A DNA stretch of 22,572 nucleotides from [Eubacterium] saphenum. GTDB taxonomy: Bacteria; Bacillota; Clostridia; Oscillospirales; Ruminococcaceae. Shown one piece after another: positions 22,502 to 22,572 of the stretch. Within the stretch, counting starts at the first letter, position 1. Each line of letters begins with the position of its first letter. The notes below the pieces were generated by a model. That model was not told where the DNA came from. It did not search any database and saw only the letters and a list, made by a program, of their open reading frames with translations. The stretch lies in the NCBI GenBank assembly GCA_004554555.1, contig SFLN01000025.1:1-22572 (forward strand). Reading direction: 5' to 3'. Both the position numbers and the translations under genes were made by a program.

Positions 22502-22572
22502 TCAATAAATTGCTTTAAACCCGCTGTTCTTATATTCTTCCCAAAGGCAATCAACAAAAGCTTGCGCTTCAT
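22502..22572 (-). CDS. 3' end of an unidentified upstream gene
   Basis: On the minus strand a frame is open from the window edge to a TGA at 22504-22502. It gives a C-terminus of at least 22 residues ending WEEYKNSGFKAIY. The stop lies 20 bases before the topoisomerase TTG start, and the topoisomerase ribosome binding site begins within 10 bases of it, the spacing of an operon partner. A second minus-strand frame is also open across this stretch, so the reading is not certain. It does not resemble the end of ParE or GyrB that I know. Confidence 0.45.
   Translation of the reverse strand, partial: EAQAFVDCLWEEYKNSGFKAIY

Noticed and set aside
1..22572. Search for mobile elements, CRISPR arrays, tRNA/rRNA genes, riboswitches, toxin-antitoxin or defence genes
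   Set aside because: No repeat arrays, transposase or integrase motifs, cloverleaf or conserved riboswitch cores were seen; nearly every stretch is explained by housekeeping genes and short leaders.

Overview
The window is an ordinary chromosomal segment of a strictly anaerobic, low-to-mid GC Firmicute, most likely a Clostridia member of the Oscillospirales/Ruminococcaceae type. This rests on strong GGAGG ribosome binding sites, sigma-A type promoters, occasional TTG starts, a lipoprotein with a Gram-positive lipobox, an oxygen-sensitive class III ribonucleotide reductase (nrdDG), a PPi-type phosphofructokinase, formate-tetrahydrofolate ligase, and a PdaA-like deacetylase usually tied to endospore cortex. 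I see no phage, transposon, CRISPR, rRNA or tRNA gene, and no defence island. Coding density is very high and no gap exceeds about 160 bases.

Layout. (1) 1-720: the 3' part of a pdaA-like gene, ending in a bidirectional terminator. (2) 3748-721, minus strand: a three-gene operon of dus (tRNA-dihydrouridine synthase), a DUF815 AAA+ ATPase and an orphan substrate-binding lipoprotein, joined by a 4-base overlap and a 2-base gap, with a clear promoter at 3780-3808. (3) 3881-9147, plus strand: a small HGSNAT/DUF1624 membrane protein, then lon with its own promoter, a hairpin terminator, a GNAT acetyltransferase, engB and a CaCA cation exchanger. The lon/engB neighbourhood is conserved in Firmicutes. 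(4) 10421-9195, minus: PPi-type phosphofructokinase. It is transcribed divergently from an unrecognised 98-residue protein (10577-10873) through two promoters whose -10 boxes overlap. (5) 11518-10925, minus: a TetR-type regulator behind a perfect-consensus promoter. (6) 14248-11619, minus: nrdD and nrdG, with a tandem pair of NrdR-box-like operators on the promoter. (7) 22572-14400, minus: a long tight run consisting of the end of an unknown gene, topoisomerase IV subunit A-like, fhs, tsaE, tsaB, rpiB, upp, a terminator hairpin, and recQ.

How the genes fit together. Most of the content is housekeeping: DNA topology and repair (topoisomerase A, recQ), deoxynucleotide supply under anaerobiosis (nrdDG), one-carbon units (fhs), uracil salvage and pentose phosphate (upp, rpiB), tRNA modification (dus, tsaB, tsaE), ribosome assembly (engB) and protein quality control (lon). 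The points most worth following are regulatory: the NrdR-type operator pair, the face-to-face overlapping promoters at 10472-10519 with a 14-bp palindrome, and two terminator hairpins that abut the Shine-Dalgarno sequence of the next gene and leave no room for a promoter. The small charge-segregated protein at 10577-10873 is the only complete gene I could not place in a family. I did not find a convincing new multi-gene system.
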